DNA of 64,000 bases. Origin: Coprobacillaceae bacterium UN01-12pH3A (GTDB taxonomy: Bacteria > Bacillota_I > Bacilli_A > Erysipelotrichales > Coprobacillaceae). Shown here in pieces: positions 25,400 to 34,740 of this stretch. The notes beneath the pieces were generated by a model that did not search any database, was not told the DNA's origin, and saw nothing but the letters and a program-made list of their open reading frames with translations. The position numbers and the translations under genes were made by a program. The stretch lies in contig JAQENU010000001.1 of the NCBI GenBank assembly GCA_027676805.1, forward strand, positions 1-64,000, read 5' to 3'. Numbering within the stretch: the stretch's first letter is position 1; each line of letters opens with the position of its first letter.

Positions 25400-25885
25400 A
25401 TGAACAAGCAAGCGTTAACTTTTTTATCCCTATTCAGTCTTATCTTGATGTTATCTGTGTATTATATCTTGCTTCCGCCAATTGAAAACACATTACCTGT
25501 CAGTGAGCCGGTAGAACAGGAACAAGAGCAGGAAAACAAAGAAGCGGATTTTGATTCAATGAAGTCTGACCTGGATGAACGTCATAACTCTGAAGTAGCG
25601 GGATATAACGCTATTATCGCATCAACAGATAGCAATATCGACCAAGTGAGTGAAGCGTTAGAAAATATTGATATGGTCAATGTAAACAAAGAATTAGAGA
25701 AAACACTTTCTAAACAAGTAAAAGATATGGGATATAATGATGCATTTGTTGAGATCAGCAACAAGGTCATCAAAGTCACGATAAAAAAAGAAAACGGTGA
25801 AGCAGGCGAAGTTGCCAAAATTATCAATGCCATTTATGCTTCAACAAACAATAGTTATTTAGTAGAAGTAAAATTTATTGCTTAG
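25400..25885 (+). CDS. spoIIIAH: Stage III sporulation protein AH-like (SpoIIIAH)
   Basis: A 161-residue protein with one N-terminal membrane anchor (about residues 7-25, opening MNKQALTFLSLFSLILMLSV), an acidic linker rich in Glu/Gln at 38-50, and a C-terminal ring-building-motif (YscJ/FliF-like) domain at about 95-161. In Bacillus it sits in the mother-cell membrane, binds forespore SpoIIQ and helps form the feeding channel. Position between efp and the asp23-nusB genes matches Bacillus. The other seven spoIIIA genes that normally precede it are absent here. Confidence 0.9.
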   Translation: MNKQALTFLSLFSLILMLSVYYILLPPIENTLPVSEPVEQEQEQENKEADFDSMKSDLDERHNSEVAGYNAIIASTDSNIDQVSEALENIDMVNVNKELEKTLSKQVKDMGYNDAFVEISNKVIKVTIKKENGEAGEVAKIINAIYASTNNSYLVEVKFIA

Positions 25886-25949
25886 ATTCCTTGTAATTTA
25901 ACTTGGTTTTTTATACAATAGAGTTAAGTAGTAAAGGAGAATGATCGAT

Positions 25950-26267
25950 ATGGCTCAAAGTATTTATTATAGCAATCCAGCAAACGAAAAATTAGGTAAA
26001 ATCTGTATCGGTTTACCGGTGTTTAACCTTATTGCAGAAAAATCAATTGATGAAATTGAAGGCGTCCATGTAAGTGGGAAAAATGGTATTTTAAGTGAAC
26101 TTGACGGCACTGATTTAACAATGACGATCAACACTAAAATATCATACGGAATTTTGGCGAGTAAAGCTTCAAAGGAGATTCAGGAACGGGTAACACGGGC
26201 AATCTTTGATATGAGCAATGTTTCACCAAAAGCGATTAATGTTAATGTGATCGGGATTGAATTTTAA
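25950..26267 (+). CDS. yqhY: Asp23/Gls24 family envelope stress protein (YqhY-like)
   Basis: A 105-residue cytoplasmic protein of the Asp23 family, associated with the membrane or cell-envelope stress; in Bacillus YqhY is linked to fatty-acid synthesis control. Family features are the short alternating strand-helix core and the terminal MSNVSPKAINVNVIGIEF stretch. The ATG at 25950 has better spacing from AAAGGAG than the ATG at 25941. In Bacillus accB and accC precede it; here they are missing. Confidence 0.85.
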   Translation: MAQSIYYSNPANEKLGKICIGLPVFNLIAEKSIDEIEGVHVSGKNGILSELDGTDLTMTINTKISYGILASKASKEIQERVTRAIFDMSNVSPKAINVNVIGIEF

Positions 26268-26292
26268 CCAGTTTAAAAACTGGTTTTTTTTG
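26266..26292 (+). terminator. Rho-independent terminator after the Asp23 gene
   Basis: AACCAG / CTGGTT with a loop of 8 bases and a run of eight T residues, overlapping the stop codon. Confidence 0.85.
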
Positions 26293-26346
26293 TTATATTA
26301 TGATATTATATTAAATTGTATAAATACATATTGGAGGATTTTAGGA

Positions 26347-26751
26347 ATGGCTAAAACACGTCGTCAAATCGCTAGAGAAACAGCAATGATTGCAATCTAT
26401 CAATATTTGCTGGTAGATCATAGTTTAGAAGAGATTGAAGCATATATATCAGAAAATAAAACAATCATGGAAGATGAAGCCACTTACACTTTTTGTAAGA
26501 CACTGATTGATACAACTTTATTAAATTTAGATCAGTATCGCAATGAAATTTCAAAACACCTGAAAAAAGGATGGACATGGGAACGTTTAAGTAAGATGGA
26601 ACAGGCAATTTTATTGGTTGCAACGTCTGAAATGTTGGATTCTGATCTAGCTAAGGGAGTCATCATTAATGAAGCTATTTTAATAGCTAAAACTTATTGC
26701 GATGAAGAGTCATATAAGTATATTAATGGTGTACTGCACTCGCTGATTTAA
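26347..26751 (+). CDS. nusB: Transcription antitermination factor NusB
   Basis: A 134-residue all-helical RNA-binding protein that joins NusE on boxA RNA in rRNA antitermination. Typical marks are RRQIARETAMIAIYQ at the N terminus and the C-terminal GVIINEAILIAKTY with a DEESYKYINGVL tail. The ATG at 26347 follows TTGGAGGA; an open frame from 26257 reaches upstream across the terminator and is not used. It starts the nusB-xseA-xseB-ispA-dxs-tlyA chain. Confidence 0.94.
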   Translation: MAKTRRQIARETAMIAIYQYLLVDHSLEEIEAYISENKTIMEDEATYTFCKTLIDTTLLNLDQYRNEISKHLKKGWTWERLSKMEQAILLVATSEMLDSDLAKGVIINEAILIAKTYCDEESYKYINGVLHSLI

Positions 26752-28070
26752 TGGAACAGCGTTATTTAACAGTCAGTGCCTTAAATAATTATTTAAAAGC
26801 AAAATTAGATCAGGATGTTCATCTGCAAAAAATATTTCTGCAAGGGGAAATTTCCAACTTAAAATTACATAGTTCAGGGCACTATTATTTCACTTTAAAA
26901 GATGAAAAATCAAGAATAAATGCCGTGATGTTTTCAAGTTATGTTCAGAAACTGAAGATTCGTTTAGAAAACGGAATGAAAGTATTAATAGTCGGCAGCA
27001 TTTCTGTATATGTGGCAGCCGGGAATTTTCAGCTGTATGTTTATCATGTGGAACCGGACGGTATCGGAAACCTTTATATTCAATTTGAGCAGTTAAAAAA
27101 GAAACTATATAATGAAGGATTGTTTGATGATACACACAAGAAAACAATTCCCATGTATCCAGAGGAAATCGGCATTATCACCGCTTATCCAAGTGCAGCT
27201 TTAGAAGATATCTTACGTACAGTGCACAATCGTTTCCCATTAGTTAAAATCAAACTGTTTCCAACATTAGTTCAGGGTGAAACGGCCTATCTAAACATCA
27301 TTCATTGTTTAAAGCAGGCAGATTCGATGGGATTGGATGTCCTTCTTTTAGCGCGTGGCGGAGGCTCTTTAGAAGATTTGTGGAATTTTAATAACGAAGA
27401 ATTAGTACGAACCGTTTATAAGTGTCAAACTCCGGTTATCAGTGGGGTAGGACATGAAGTAGATACGACGTTGGTGGATTATGTAGCGGATCTGCGTGCA
27501 GCAACACCAACAGCGGCGGCAGCGGCAGCGGTTCCCGATTTAAATGAATTACTTATGCAAAACGATGCGACAATGGACTACCTTCAAACATTGATGATGC
27601 ACCAGTTGGAAAATACAAAAACAAAGCTGAGTCATCTCAGCCAGCACCCATGTTTAAAAGAACCGCAAAGAATGATCGCTAAGCAGCAGGAAAAAGCAGC
27701 GATGCACGCTATGTTTTTAAAACAGCAGATGACATTAATCTTAAAGCAATATCGCTATCTGCTCAGTCAGCAGGATCAAAAAATTCTGCCGATGACACAG
27801 CAGTTTATTCAAAAGCAATATTACACCATTGAACAGCAGACTCAGCAGATGCAATATGCCTTAGTGCAGAAAATGAATACAAAAAAGCAGCACTTTGGGC
27901 AGCTTTTAGAACAATTACAGCTATTAAGTCCGTTAAATATTTTAAAAAGAGGTTATGCTATTGCTGAAACGAATGGGCATGTCATTGACAGCGTTCAGCA
28001 GGTTAAAGTGAATGATGACATTGCCATACGTTTAAGTGATGGCACAATTAAAGCCACTGTAAAGGAGTAA
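26751..28070 (+). CDS. xseA: Exodeoxyribonuclease VII large subunit
   Basis: A 439-residue catalytic subunit that degrades single-stranded DNA in repair. It has an N-terminal OB-fold nucleic-acid-binding domain (about 1-100), the central nuclease domain with [36 protein letters not shown] motifs at about 205-260, a long coiled coil (about 280-390) that binds XseB, and a C-terminal KRGYAI motif. Its ATG overlaps the nusB stop (TAATG). folD, found between nusB and xseA in Bacillus, is absent. Confidence 0.97.
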   Translation: MEQRYLTVSALNNYLKAKLDQDVHLQKIFLQGEISNLKLHSSGHYYFTLKDEKSRINAVMFSSYVQKLKIRLENGMKVLIVGSISVYVAAGNFQLYVYHVEPDGIGNLYIQFEQLKKKLYNEGLFDDTHKKTIPMYPEEIGIITAYPSAALEDILRTVHNRFPLVKIKLFPTLVQGETAYLNIIHCLKQADSMGLDVLLLARGGGSLEDLWNFNNEELVRTVYKCQTPVISGVGHEVDTTLVDYVADLRAATPTAAAAAAVPDLNELLMQNDATMDYLQTLMMHQLENTKTKLSHLSQHPCLKEPQRMIAKQQEKAAMHAMFLKQQMTLILKQYRYLLSQQDQKILPMTQQFIQKQYYTIEQQTQQMQYALVQKMNTKKQHFGQLLEQLQLLSPLNILKRGYAIAETNGHVIDSVQQVKVNDDIAIRLSDGTIKATVKE

Positions 28071-28074
28071 GATT

Positions 28075-28275
28075 ATGGCAGAGATTACATTAGAAGAAGC
28101 AATGAAACGATTAGACGAAATCGTAAAAATATTAGAGAAGAATGAAGAACCTTTAGAAGAGTCAATTAAGTTATTTCAAGAGGGAATGGATCTCTCTAAA
28201 TTATGCAATGATAAACTGACACATTTTGAAAAACAAGTCGTAGAAATTATTGGCAGTAAAGAGAGTCAGGAATAG
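28075..28275 (+). CDS. xseB: Exodeoxyribonuclease VII small subunit
   Basis: A 66-residue helical hairpin protein that binds the coiled coil of XseA in multiple copies. The family core [16 protein letters not shown] followed by [13 protein letters not shown] is intact. AAAGGAG precedes the ATG, 4 bases after xseA. Confidence 0.95.
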   Translation: MAEITLEEAMKRLDEIVKILEKNEEPLEESIKLFQEGMDLSKLCNDKLTHFEKQVVEIIGSKESQE

Positions 28276-28279
28276 ACCA

Positions 28280-29128
28280 ATGGATAAAATGAAAAAACAA
28301 ATTGACGACTATCTGGCTCATGCTTTAGACTCTCTAAAAGATGGACCGGTTAAAGAAGCGATGTATTATTCTTTATTAGCACCGGGAAAACGTTTGCGTC
28401 CTATTCTGTTTTTAAAAGTGCTGCAAGCTTACGGCATTGATTATTCAGCTTATATAGATGTTGCGTGCAGTGTTGAAATGGTACATACTTATTCGTTGAT
28501 TCATGATGATCTGCCGGCGATGGATGATGATGATCTGCGCCGCGGTCGAAAAACCTGTCATAAGCAATTTGATGAAGCTACGGCTATTTTGGCGGGCGAT
28601 GCATTATTAACGCAAGCTTTCAGCATTTTAAGCCAAGCTAACATAGAAGACGATAAAAAAATACATTGCATTCAAATTTTAGCTGAGGCAAGCGGACAAA
28701 ACGGGATGATCTACGGACAACAAGAAGATCTCCGTTTTGAAAATAAGCAGGCAACAATGGAGGAACTTATCAATATTCATACCCATAAGACAGGCAAGCT
28801 GATCACAGCGCCTTTATTGATGGCTGCAAAAATCGCTGCTCCTCAACAGATGGATGTCTTTCTTGAATTAGGAGAGACAATCGGACTGGCGTATCAGATT
28901 CAAGACGATATTTTAGATGTGACCGGTGATGAAGCGGTCATCGGTAAAAAAGTAGGCAGTGACATCGAAAATAATAAATCAACGTATGTTTCATTGCTGG
29001 GCTTGGAAGAATCGGAAGAATTAGTGAAAAACTATTTTAAAAAGGCATTGGAATGTATTTACAAATTAAAAATTAATCATGGCATCATGATTGAAGTCGT
29101 TCAGGCTATTTTGAAAAGGGTGAAATAA
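28280..29128 (+). CDS. ispA: Polyprenyl synthetase, probable farnesyl diphosphate synthase
   Basis: A 282-residue all-helical prenyltransferase that extends dimethylallyl diphosphate with isopentenyl diphosphate. The first aspartate-rich motif DDLPAMDDDDLRRG lies near residue 80 and the second, QDDILD, near 213. Residues before the first motif (YSLIH) fit a short-chain product, C15. It lies directly before dxs, as in Bacillus, linking it to the MEP pathway. The ATG at 28280 follows AGGA; a frame from 28250 would overlap xseB further. Geranylgeranyl product is possible. Confidence 0.93.
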   Translation: MDKMKKQIDDYLAHALDSLKDGPVKEAMYYSLLAPGKRLRPILFLKVLQAYGIDYSAYIDVACSVEMVHTYSLIHDDLPAMDDDDLRRGRKTCHKQFDEATAILAGDALLTQAFSILSQANIEDDKKIHCIQILAEASGQNGMIYGQQEDLRFENKQATMEELINIHTHKTGKLITAPLLMAAKIAAPQQMDVFLELGETIGLAYQIQDDILDVTGDEAVIGKKVGSDIENNKSTYVSLLGLEESEELVKNYFKKALECIYKLKINHGIMIEVVQAILKRVK

Positions 29129-30990
29129 TGGACATTTCAAAGATTAAAGATCCTCATTTCTTGAAGAACTTAACTACTGATCAGCTAGAAAGCTTAGCCA
29201 GTGACATTCGTCACTTTATCATTAACAGTGTCGCCAAAACCGGTGGACATCTTTCAAGTAATCTGGGAATCGTTGAATTGACGATCGCTTTACATTATGT
29301 TTTTGATGCCCCGAAGGATAAGATTTTCTTTGATGTCGGACATCAAAGCTATACACATAAAATTTTAACGGGCAGAGCTAATCGTTTTGATACATTAAGA
29401 CAGTTAGGTGGTTTATCCGGGTTTCAAAAATGCTGTGAAAGCGAATATGACGCTTGGGAAGCCGGACATTCTTCAACCGCTTTATCAGCAGCGGTAGGAA
29501 TGGCGATGGCACGCGACTTAGATGAAGAACAATATGAAATCATTCCTGTTATCGGGGATGCTGCAATGGTCGGCGGAGCCTCTTTAGAAGCGTTGAATCA
29601 TTTAGGTTCTACCCATTCTAAAGTGATTATCATATTGAATGACAATCAGATGTCTATTTCAAAAAATGTGGGTGGAGTTAACAACTTCCTTTCTGAATTA
29701 CGTACCTCAATGGCATATAATAAAGCTAAACAGGAATATAAAGAAATGCTGTCACACATTCCTTTAGGAAAGCCATTATATAAAGTATCTTCCGCAGTAA
29801 AAGAATCGATTAAAAAGAATTTGATTGATGATACGATCTTTACTGAATTTGGGGTTGACTATTTAGGACCGATTGATGGTCATGATTTTAAAGATTTGAT
29901 TCGTGCATTGAATAAAGCCAAGGATTCTTCCGGCAGCATCGTTGTCCATGTGCTGACTAAAAAAGGAAAAGGTTATCCATTTGCCGAAAATGATGTTGAT
30001 GGAAAATGGCATGGCATTAGTCCTTTTGATATTGCGACTGGAGAAAGTTTGAAAAAAGCAAAAGAAAATGAAGTAACCTGGTCAGAAATTGTATCCGAAC
30101 AAGTCTATAAAGCAATGGCTTTTGATCAAGAAATAGTCGCCATTACTCCGGCTATGATTTCCGGCTCAAAGATGGAGAAGATCTTTCGTGATTATCCAAA
30201 ACGTACCTTTGATGTCGGAATTGCAGAACAGCATGCCGTCACTTTCGCTTGTGGTCTTGCGAAAGCCGGTAAAAAACCATTTATCTCTGTTTATTCTTCA
30301 TTTCTGCAGCGTGCTTATGATCAAATTAATCATGATGCAGCCAGAATGAAGCTGCCTTTGTTGATCTCTGTAGATCGTGCCGGATTTGTAGGAGAAGACG
30401 GTGAAACCCATCATGGTGTTTTTGACATTGGTTTTTTAATGGCCGTGCCTAATCTTGTTATTTTTACACCAAGCAATGCGCAAGAAGCAAAAGAATTTAT
30501 CAATACCGCTTTCCATCTATCGGATCGTCCGTACATTATCCGTGTATCAAAGCAAATGACTAAAAATCAGGATGTATTAGTCAATCATTATATGGAAATC
30601 GGAACATGGACAACACCGTTATCACAAGATAATGCGAAAGTTGTAGTTTTGACCTATGATGATAAAGTTCAAAGAGTAATTCAGCATATTAAAGCGAATA
30701 ATTATAATGTAGATGTGATTAATGCCCGTTTCTTAAAACCGATGGATGAAGCAATGCTGAATAAAATTGCTCAAAAGTATGAACATTTAATTATTTATGA
30801 AACAGATATGAAGAATGCTTCATTAGGACTTTATGTTAATGAATATTTTAATGATCATCATTTAACGATAGATACAGTGCATTTAGCGATTGATGATCAC
30901 TATACGCCGCAAGGAAAGATTGACCAATTGCTTGAATTAGAGAATCTGGATATGAAAAACTTGGATATCCATTTAAAGAAGGTATTATAA
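29128..30990 (+). CDS. dxs: 1-Deoxy-D-xylulose-5-phosphate synthase
   Basis: A 620-residue thiamine-diphosphate enzyme that condenses pyruvate and glyceraldehyde 3-phosphate, the first step of the MEP isoprenoid pathway. The thiamine site motif GDAAMVGGASLEALNHLG, with a later NDNQMSI, lies at about 145-175. The transketolase middle domain contains DVGIAEQHAVTFACG with the catalytic Glu and DRAGFVGEDGETHHG. The C-terminal domain is complete. The ATG overlaps the ispA stop (TAATG). Confidence 0.97.
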   Translation: MDISKIKDPHFLKNLTTDQLESLASDIRHFIINSVAKTGGHLSSNLGIVELTIALHYVFDAPKDKIFFDVGHQSYTHKILTGRANRFDTLRQLGGLSGFQKCCESEYDAWEAGHSSTALSAAVGMAMARDLDEEQYEIIPVIGDAAMVGGASLEALNHLGSTHSKVIIILNDNQMSISKNVGGVNNFLSELRTSMAYNKAKQEYKEMLSHIPLGKPLYKVSSAVKESIKKNLIDDTIFTEFGVDYLGPIDGHDFKDLIRALNKAKDSSGSIVVHVLTKKGKGYPFAENDVDGKWHGISPFDIATGESLKKAKENEVTWSEIVSEQVYKAMAFDQEIVAITPAMISGSKMEKIFRDYPKRTFDVGIAEQHAVTFACGLAKAGKKPFISVYSSFLQRAYDQINHDAARMKLPLLISVDRAGFVGEDGETHHGVFDIGFLMAVPNLVIFTPSNAQEAKEFINTAFHLSDRPYIIRVSKQMTKNQDVLVNHYMEIGTWTTPLSQDNAKVVVLTYDDKVQRVIQHIKANNYNVDVINARFLKPMDEAMLNKIAQKYEHLIIYETDMKNASLGLYVNEYFNDHHLTIDTVHLAIDDHYTPQGKIDQLLELENLDMKNLDIHLKKVL

Positions 30991-31790
30991 TGAAAAAAGA
31001 ACGAATAGATGTATTGTTAGTAGAAAAAGGGTTCTTTGATTCGCGTGAAAAAGCCAAACGTGCAGTGATGGCTGGGATTGTTTATGACGATCATGATCGA
31101 ATTGATAAACCGGGAACCAAAGTAGACATCGAATCTAATCTATATGTCAAAGGACAAAAGCTTAAATATGTATCCCGTGGCGGTTTAAAGCTGGAAAAAG
31201 CAATTGAAGTGTATCAGCTGGATTTAAAAGATAAAATTATGCTGGATATCGGTTCCTCAACTGGAGGATTTAGCGATTGCGGACTGCAAAACGGCATTAA
31301 ATTAGTCTATGCGTTAGATGTTGGGACAAATCAGTTAGTATGGCAATTACGAAACGACCCGCGTGTAGTTGTGATGGAACAGACTAATTTTCGTTATGTG
31401 GAACTGGAACGTTTTGAATTTGGTCGACCGGATTTTTGTTCCATAGATGTTTCCTTTATTTCTTTAAAGCATATCTTTCCAAAACTGTCTGAGATTATAA
31501 AAGAAGACGGGCAAATTGTTGCTTTGATTAAGCCGCAGTTTGAGGCCGGCAAAGAACAAGTCGGTAAAAAAGGAATTATCAAAGATCCGGCAGTTCATCT
31601 TGATGTCTTAGAAAAGGTTTTGGGCTATGCAAATGAAGAAGGCTTCAGGATGACGGGACTTACGTATTCCCCAATCACAGGCGGACAGGGAAATGTGGAA
31701 TTTTTAGCCTTGTTTGAAAAAGGAGAACAAACAGAAAATTTTGATTTTAAAGAAGTGGTGACACAAGCGTCAGATTATTTTGGAAAGTAG
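30990..31790 (+). CDS. tlyA: TlyA family rRNA (cytidine-2'-O)-methyltransferase
   Basis: A 266-residue protein with an N-terminal S4 RNA-binding domain (about 3-63) and a FtsJ-like SAM methyltransferase domain. The SAM site is DIGSSTGGFSDCGLQNG near residue 87, and DVSFISL plus IKPQFEAG follow. Mycobacterial TlyA methylates 16S and 23S rRNA; the Bacillus counterpart YqxC sits in this same position. The ATG overlaps the dxs stop. Arginine repressor ahrC, which usually follows, is absent. Confidence 0.93.
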   Translation: MKKERIDVLLVEKGFFDSREKAKRAVMAGIVYDDHDRIDKPGTKVDIESNLYVKGQKLKYVSRGGLKLEKAIEVYQLDLKDKIMLDIGSSTGGFSDCGLQNGIKLVYALDVGTNQLVWQLRNDPRVVVMEQTNFRYVELERFEFGRPDFCSIDVSFISLKHIFPKLSEIIKEDGQIVALIKPQFEAGKEQVGKKGIIKDPAVHLDVLEKVLGYANEEGFRMTGLTYSPITGGQGNVEFLALFEKGEQTENFDFKEVVTQASDYFGK

Positions 31791-31800
31791 GTGAACTTAA

Positions 31801-33465
31801 ATGATCCAGGAATTATTGATCAAAAACTTTGCGATTATTGCTGAAAGCAGAATTACATTTAATGATGGAATGACGGTTTTAACGGGAGAAACAGGTGCAG
31901 GTAAATCCATTATTATTGATGCAATCGGGCAATTGTTGGGTGATCGCGCTAACACAGCATTGATTAAAAACGGTGAAGATAAAGCTTTTATCGAAGCCAT
32001 ATTGGACATCTCTGATAATGATGCCGTTTTAAGTGTGCTGAAGGAAGCAAATATCGATAATGAAGATGATAACTTATACGTATCAAAAGAATTACTGAGC
32101 AATGGAAAAAGCATCTGTAAGATTAATTATCGTACAGTACCGGCTTCGTTGCTGAAACAGATTGTTCCTTTAGCGATTGATATTCATTCTCAGTTTGATA
32201 ATACAGAGTTATTGAACAATAAACATTACCTTGACATTTTAGATCATTACTGCGGTGATGGTTTAGTCCCCCTTTTAGAACAATATAAAAAAAGTTTTCA
32301 AGCTTATTGTGATACTTTATCTAAAAAGAAAAGCTTGGAAAATGAAGAAGAAAATTATGAGCAGATGGATTTTTACCAAAGTCAGCTGGATGAAATCAAT
32401 CAATTTGATTTTGAAAACGAATCGGTAGAAGAACTGGAAAAAGAAAAACAGCAGCTGCAAAACTTTGAAAAGGTACAAAAAAGCATTAATGTTTTTCGTC
32501 AATATATTCAGCAGGATGAAGGTGCTTTATCCAAGTTTTATTTGGGAATCAAGGCATTGGATGATGTTGCTGATCTTGAAGGATTTGAAGCACTGTATAA
32601 CGAATTGTATGATTTATATTACAAAAGCGAAGATGTTACCGAAAAAATCATGGATATGTACTATGCGTTGGATTTTGATGAATATCGTTTTAACGAAGTT
32701 CAGGATCTGTTATTTACGATTCAGCGCTTAAAGAGAAAATATGGTCCGTCTGTAGAGATGGTCTTAGAAAAAAAGCGAGAGATAGAAGATAAAATGCTAT
32801 TTTTAAATAATCGCGAACAAGTTTTATCAGAATTAGATAAACTTATTTTAGAACAAAAGGAAAAATGTATAAAACTTGCGGATAAACTACACACTATTAG
32901 AGAAAAAGCAGCAAGAGACATCTCTAAAAAAATAACGCAGGAATTACATTTGCTGTATATGGAGCATGCTCGTTTTGAAGTGCAGGTACAAGTTAGTGAA
33001 TTATCAAAAAACGGTTATGATAAGATCGAATTTATGATCACAACGAATTTAGGACAGCCGATGCACCCCGTTTCTGAGGTTGCTTCCGGCGGTGAATTAT
33101 CACGTATTATGCTGGCTTTAAAAACAATCTTACTGGATCAGACTTCTATTTCCACAATCATTTTTGATGAAGTGGATACTGGTGTCAGCGGAAAAGTCGC
33201 TTATGCGATCGGACAAAAAATGAAGCGAATCGCTAAAAATAAGCAGGTGCTTTGCATTACACATTTGCCGCAAGTGGCAAGCTTTGCCGATTGCCATCTC
33301 TATGTCTCTAAATATATTGAAAATAAAGATACCAAAACAAAAGTATCGGTATTAAATCCGGAAGAACGTATCGAAGAAATCGCTAAAATGCTTTCAGGAG
33401 ATAGGATCAGTAAAGAAGCCTTAAAACAGGCACAAACGCTTTTGGCACAAGTTGCAGCTTTATAG
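31801..33465 (+). CDS. recN: DNA repair protein RecN
   Basis: A 554-residue SMC-like ATPase acting early at double-strand breaks. Walker A GETGAGKS is at residues 29-36. A long central coiled coil (about 160-370) follows, and the C-terminal lobe has signature SEVASGGELSR, Walker B STIIFDEVDTGVSG and an ITHLPQVA switch. Length matches the family. The gene is the last of the repair/isoprenoid block before spoIVB. Confidence 0.97.
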   Translation: MIQELLIKNFAIIAESRITFNDGMTVLTGETGAGKSIIIDAIGQLLGDRANTALIKNGEDKAFIEAILDISDNDAVLSVLKEANIDNEDDNLYVSKELLSNGKSICKINYRTVPASLLKQIVPLAIDIHSQFDNTELLNNKHYLDILDHYCGDGLVPLLEQYKKSFQAYCDTLSKKKSLENEEENYEQMDFYQSQLDEINQFDFENESVEELEKEKQQLQNFEKVQKSINVFRQYIQQDEGALSKFYLGIKALDDVADLEGFEALYNELYDLYYKSEDVTEKIMDMYYALDFDEYRFNEVQDLLFTIQRLKRKYGPSVEMVLEKKREIEDKMLFLNNREQVLSELDKLILEQKEKCIKLADKLHTIREKAARDISKKITQELHLLYMEHARFEVQVQVSELSKNGYDKIEFMITTNLGQPMHPVSEVASGGELSRIMLALKTILLDQTSISTIIFDEVDTGVSGKVAYAIGQKMKRIAKNKQVLCITHLPQVASFADCHLYVSKYIENKDTKTKVSVLNPEERIEEIAKMLSGDRISKEALKQAQTLLAQVAAL

Positions 33466-33483
33466 CATGAAGCTGCTTTTTTA
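33454..33483 (+). terminator. Rho-independent terminator after recN
   Basis: GCAGCTT / AAGCTGC with a 9-base loop and a run of six T residues; the stem begins within the last codons of recN. Confidence 0.85.
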
Positions 33484-33516
33484 TTCCATAATAACATTGT
33501 AGCTTTGCTACAGAGG

Positions 33517-34527
33517 ATGATGAGCTTGGTTAAAAAGTTGTTAAAGTTTGCAATTGTACTCTCTATGCTTTGTTTGACAACCATTTCCGCTTTTGCTGCC
33601 ACAGTCATCTGTGGTGGAGATTCTGTTGGGATTGCGCTGGCATATGACGGTGTTCTAGTCACAGGCACCTATGATTATGTAGTTGATTCTCAGACAGTCA
33701 ATCCGGTGAATAACGATATCCATCCCGGAGATTTGATTACCCATATCAATGGGAATAAAGTCGAAAATATTTCATTATTAGCCAATGAAATTCAAACTGC
33801 TATCGAAAGCAACAAATCAACAGTCCTCACGATCACTCGAAACAATGAATCGCTACAAAGAACATTGAATGTAAACTACGACCAAGCGACTGGGACATTT
33901 AAGACAGGCTTATATGTGAAGGATTCGACAATCGGAATCGGCACAATGACCTATTATGATCCTCAAAATCACACATTTGCATCTTTAGGGCATTCTTTAA
34001 GTGATCAAGATTTTGATTTGCAGTTTGCAAAAGGGACCGTCTTTGAATCTTATGTAAAAGATGTTGTTAAAAACAGTACTTCTAAAACAGGTGAAAAAAT
34101 CGCTGTGGTGGAAGATGATAAGGTTCTAGGAGAAGTGGTCTACAATAACGAAATAGGGGTCTATGGCTATTATTATGGGACGATGGACGGTGAGACGATG
34201 GAAACAGCGTCAATCAGTGAAACAACACTTGGAACTGCCTATTTATTAACCGTTATTGACGGTCAAAATGTACAGAAGGTAGAAATTGAGATTACTGAAT
34301 TAAAGCCGCAGGCGGAAGCTGGACAAAAAGGAATATGCTTTAAAGTTACAGATCCGGCATTCTTAGAAAAAACAAATGGTGTTATTCAGGGAATGAGCGG
34401 TTCTCCCATCTTACAAAACGGCAAGATTATCGGAGCAGTATCTCATGTAAACGGGAAAGATCAAAAAGTCGGATATGGTGTCTACATCGAATGGATGCTT
34501 CAGGTCAGTGATCAGATGAAGCAATAA
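33517..34527 (+). CDS. spoIVB: SpoIVB-family S55 serine peptidase (sporulation signalling)
   Basis: A 336-residue exported protease. In Bacillus it is secreted from the forespore and cleaves SpoIVFA so that SpoIVFB can process pro-SigK. An N-terminal signal anchor (about 4-28) is followed by a PDZ domain (HPGDLITHINGNKVENI near 70-90). The S55 catalytic domain has LGHSLSD (His159) and GMSGSPIL (Ser294). It is shorter than the 426-residue Bacillus protein. The start is uncertain: ATGs at 33517 and 33520 abut the AGAGG site, and a TTG at 33526 has better spacing. Gene order recN-spoIVB-spo0A is as in Bacillus. Confidence 0.92.
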   Translation: MMSLVKKLLKFAIVLSMLCLTTISAFAATVICGGDSVGIALAYDGVLVTGTYDYVVDSQTVNPVNNDIHPGDLITHINGNKVENISLLANEIQTAIESNKSTVLTITRNNESLQRTLNVNYDQATGTFKTGLYVKDSTIGIGTMTYYDPQNHTFASLGHSLSDQDFDLQFAKGTVFESYVKDVVKNSTSKTGEKIAVVEDDKVLGEVVYNNEIGVYGYYYGTMDGETMETASISETTLGTAYLLTVIDGQNVQKVEIEITELKPQAEAGQKGICFKVTDPAFLEKTNGVIQGMSGSPILQNGKIIGAVSHVNGKDQKVGYGVYIEWMLQVSDQMKQ

Positions 34528-34556
34528 TAAAGGGCAGAAAATGCCCTTTATTGTTT
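34522..34556 (+). terminator. Rho-independent terminator after spoIVB
   Basis: ATAAAGGGCA / TGCCCTTTAT with a short A-rich loop, followed by a T-rich run. Confidence 0.85.
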
Positions 34557-34593
34557 GTTATTCCAACAAGAAGTGACAAAGCAAAGATGAATT

Positions 34594-34600
34594 TGTCGAA
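34594..34600 (+). promoter_or_regulatory. Candidate 0A box upstream of spo0A
   Basis: TGTCGAA, the exact core of the Spo0A binding site, lies 141 bases before the spo0A ATG in an AT-rich 214-base gap. It suggests autoregulation as in Bacillus. I did not identify a clear SigA or SigH promoter; TATACT at 34691-34696 is the best -10 candidate. Confidence 0.55.
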
Positions 34601-34740
34601 ATAATACATGTATGCAATACATTTTTAAAGATTATTGAAATATTTTAAAAATTTTACAAAGAAAATATTTATTTTACTCGAAAAAGGATATATACTAGAC
34701 CTTGCCGATAGTTTAGGAACTCTAAATAGGAGAAACTAAA

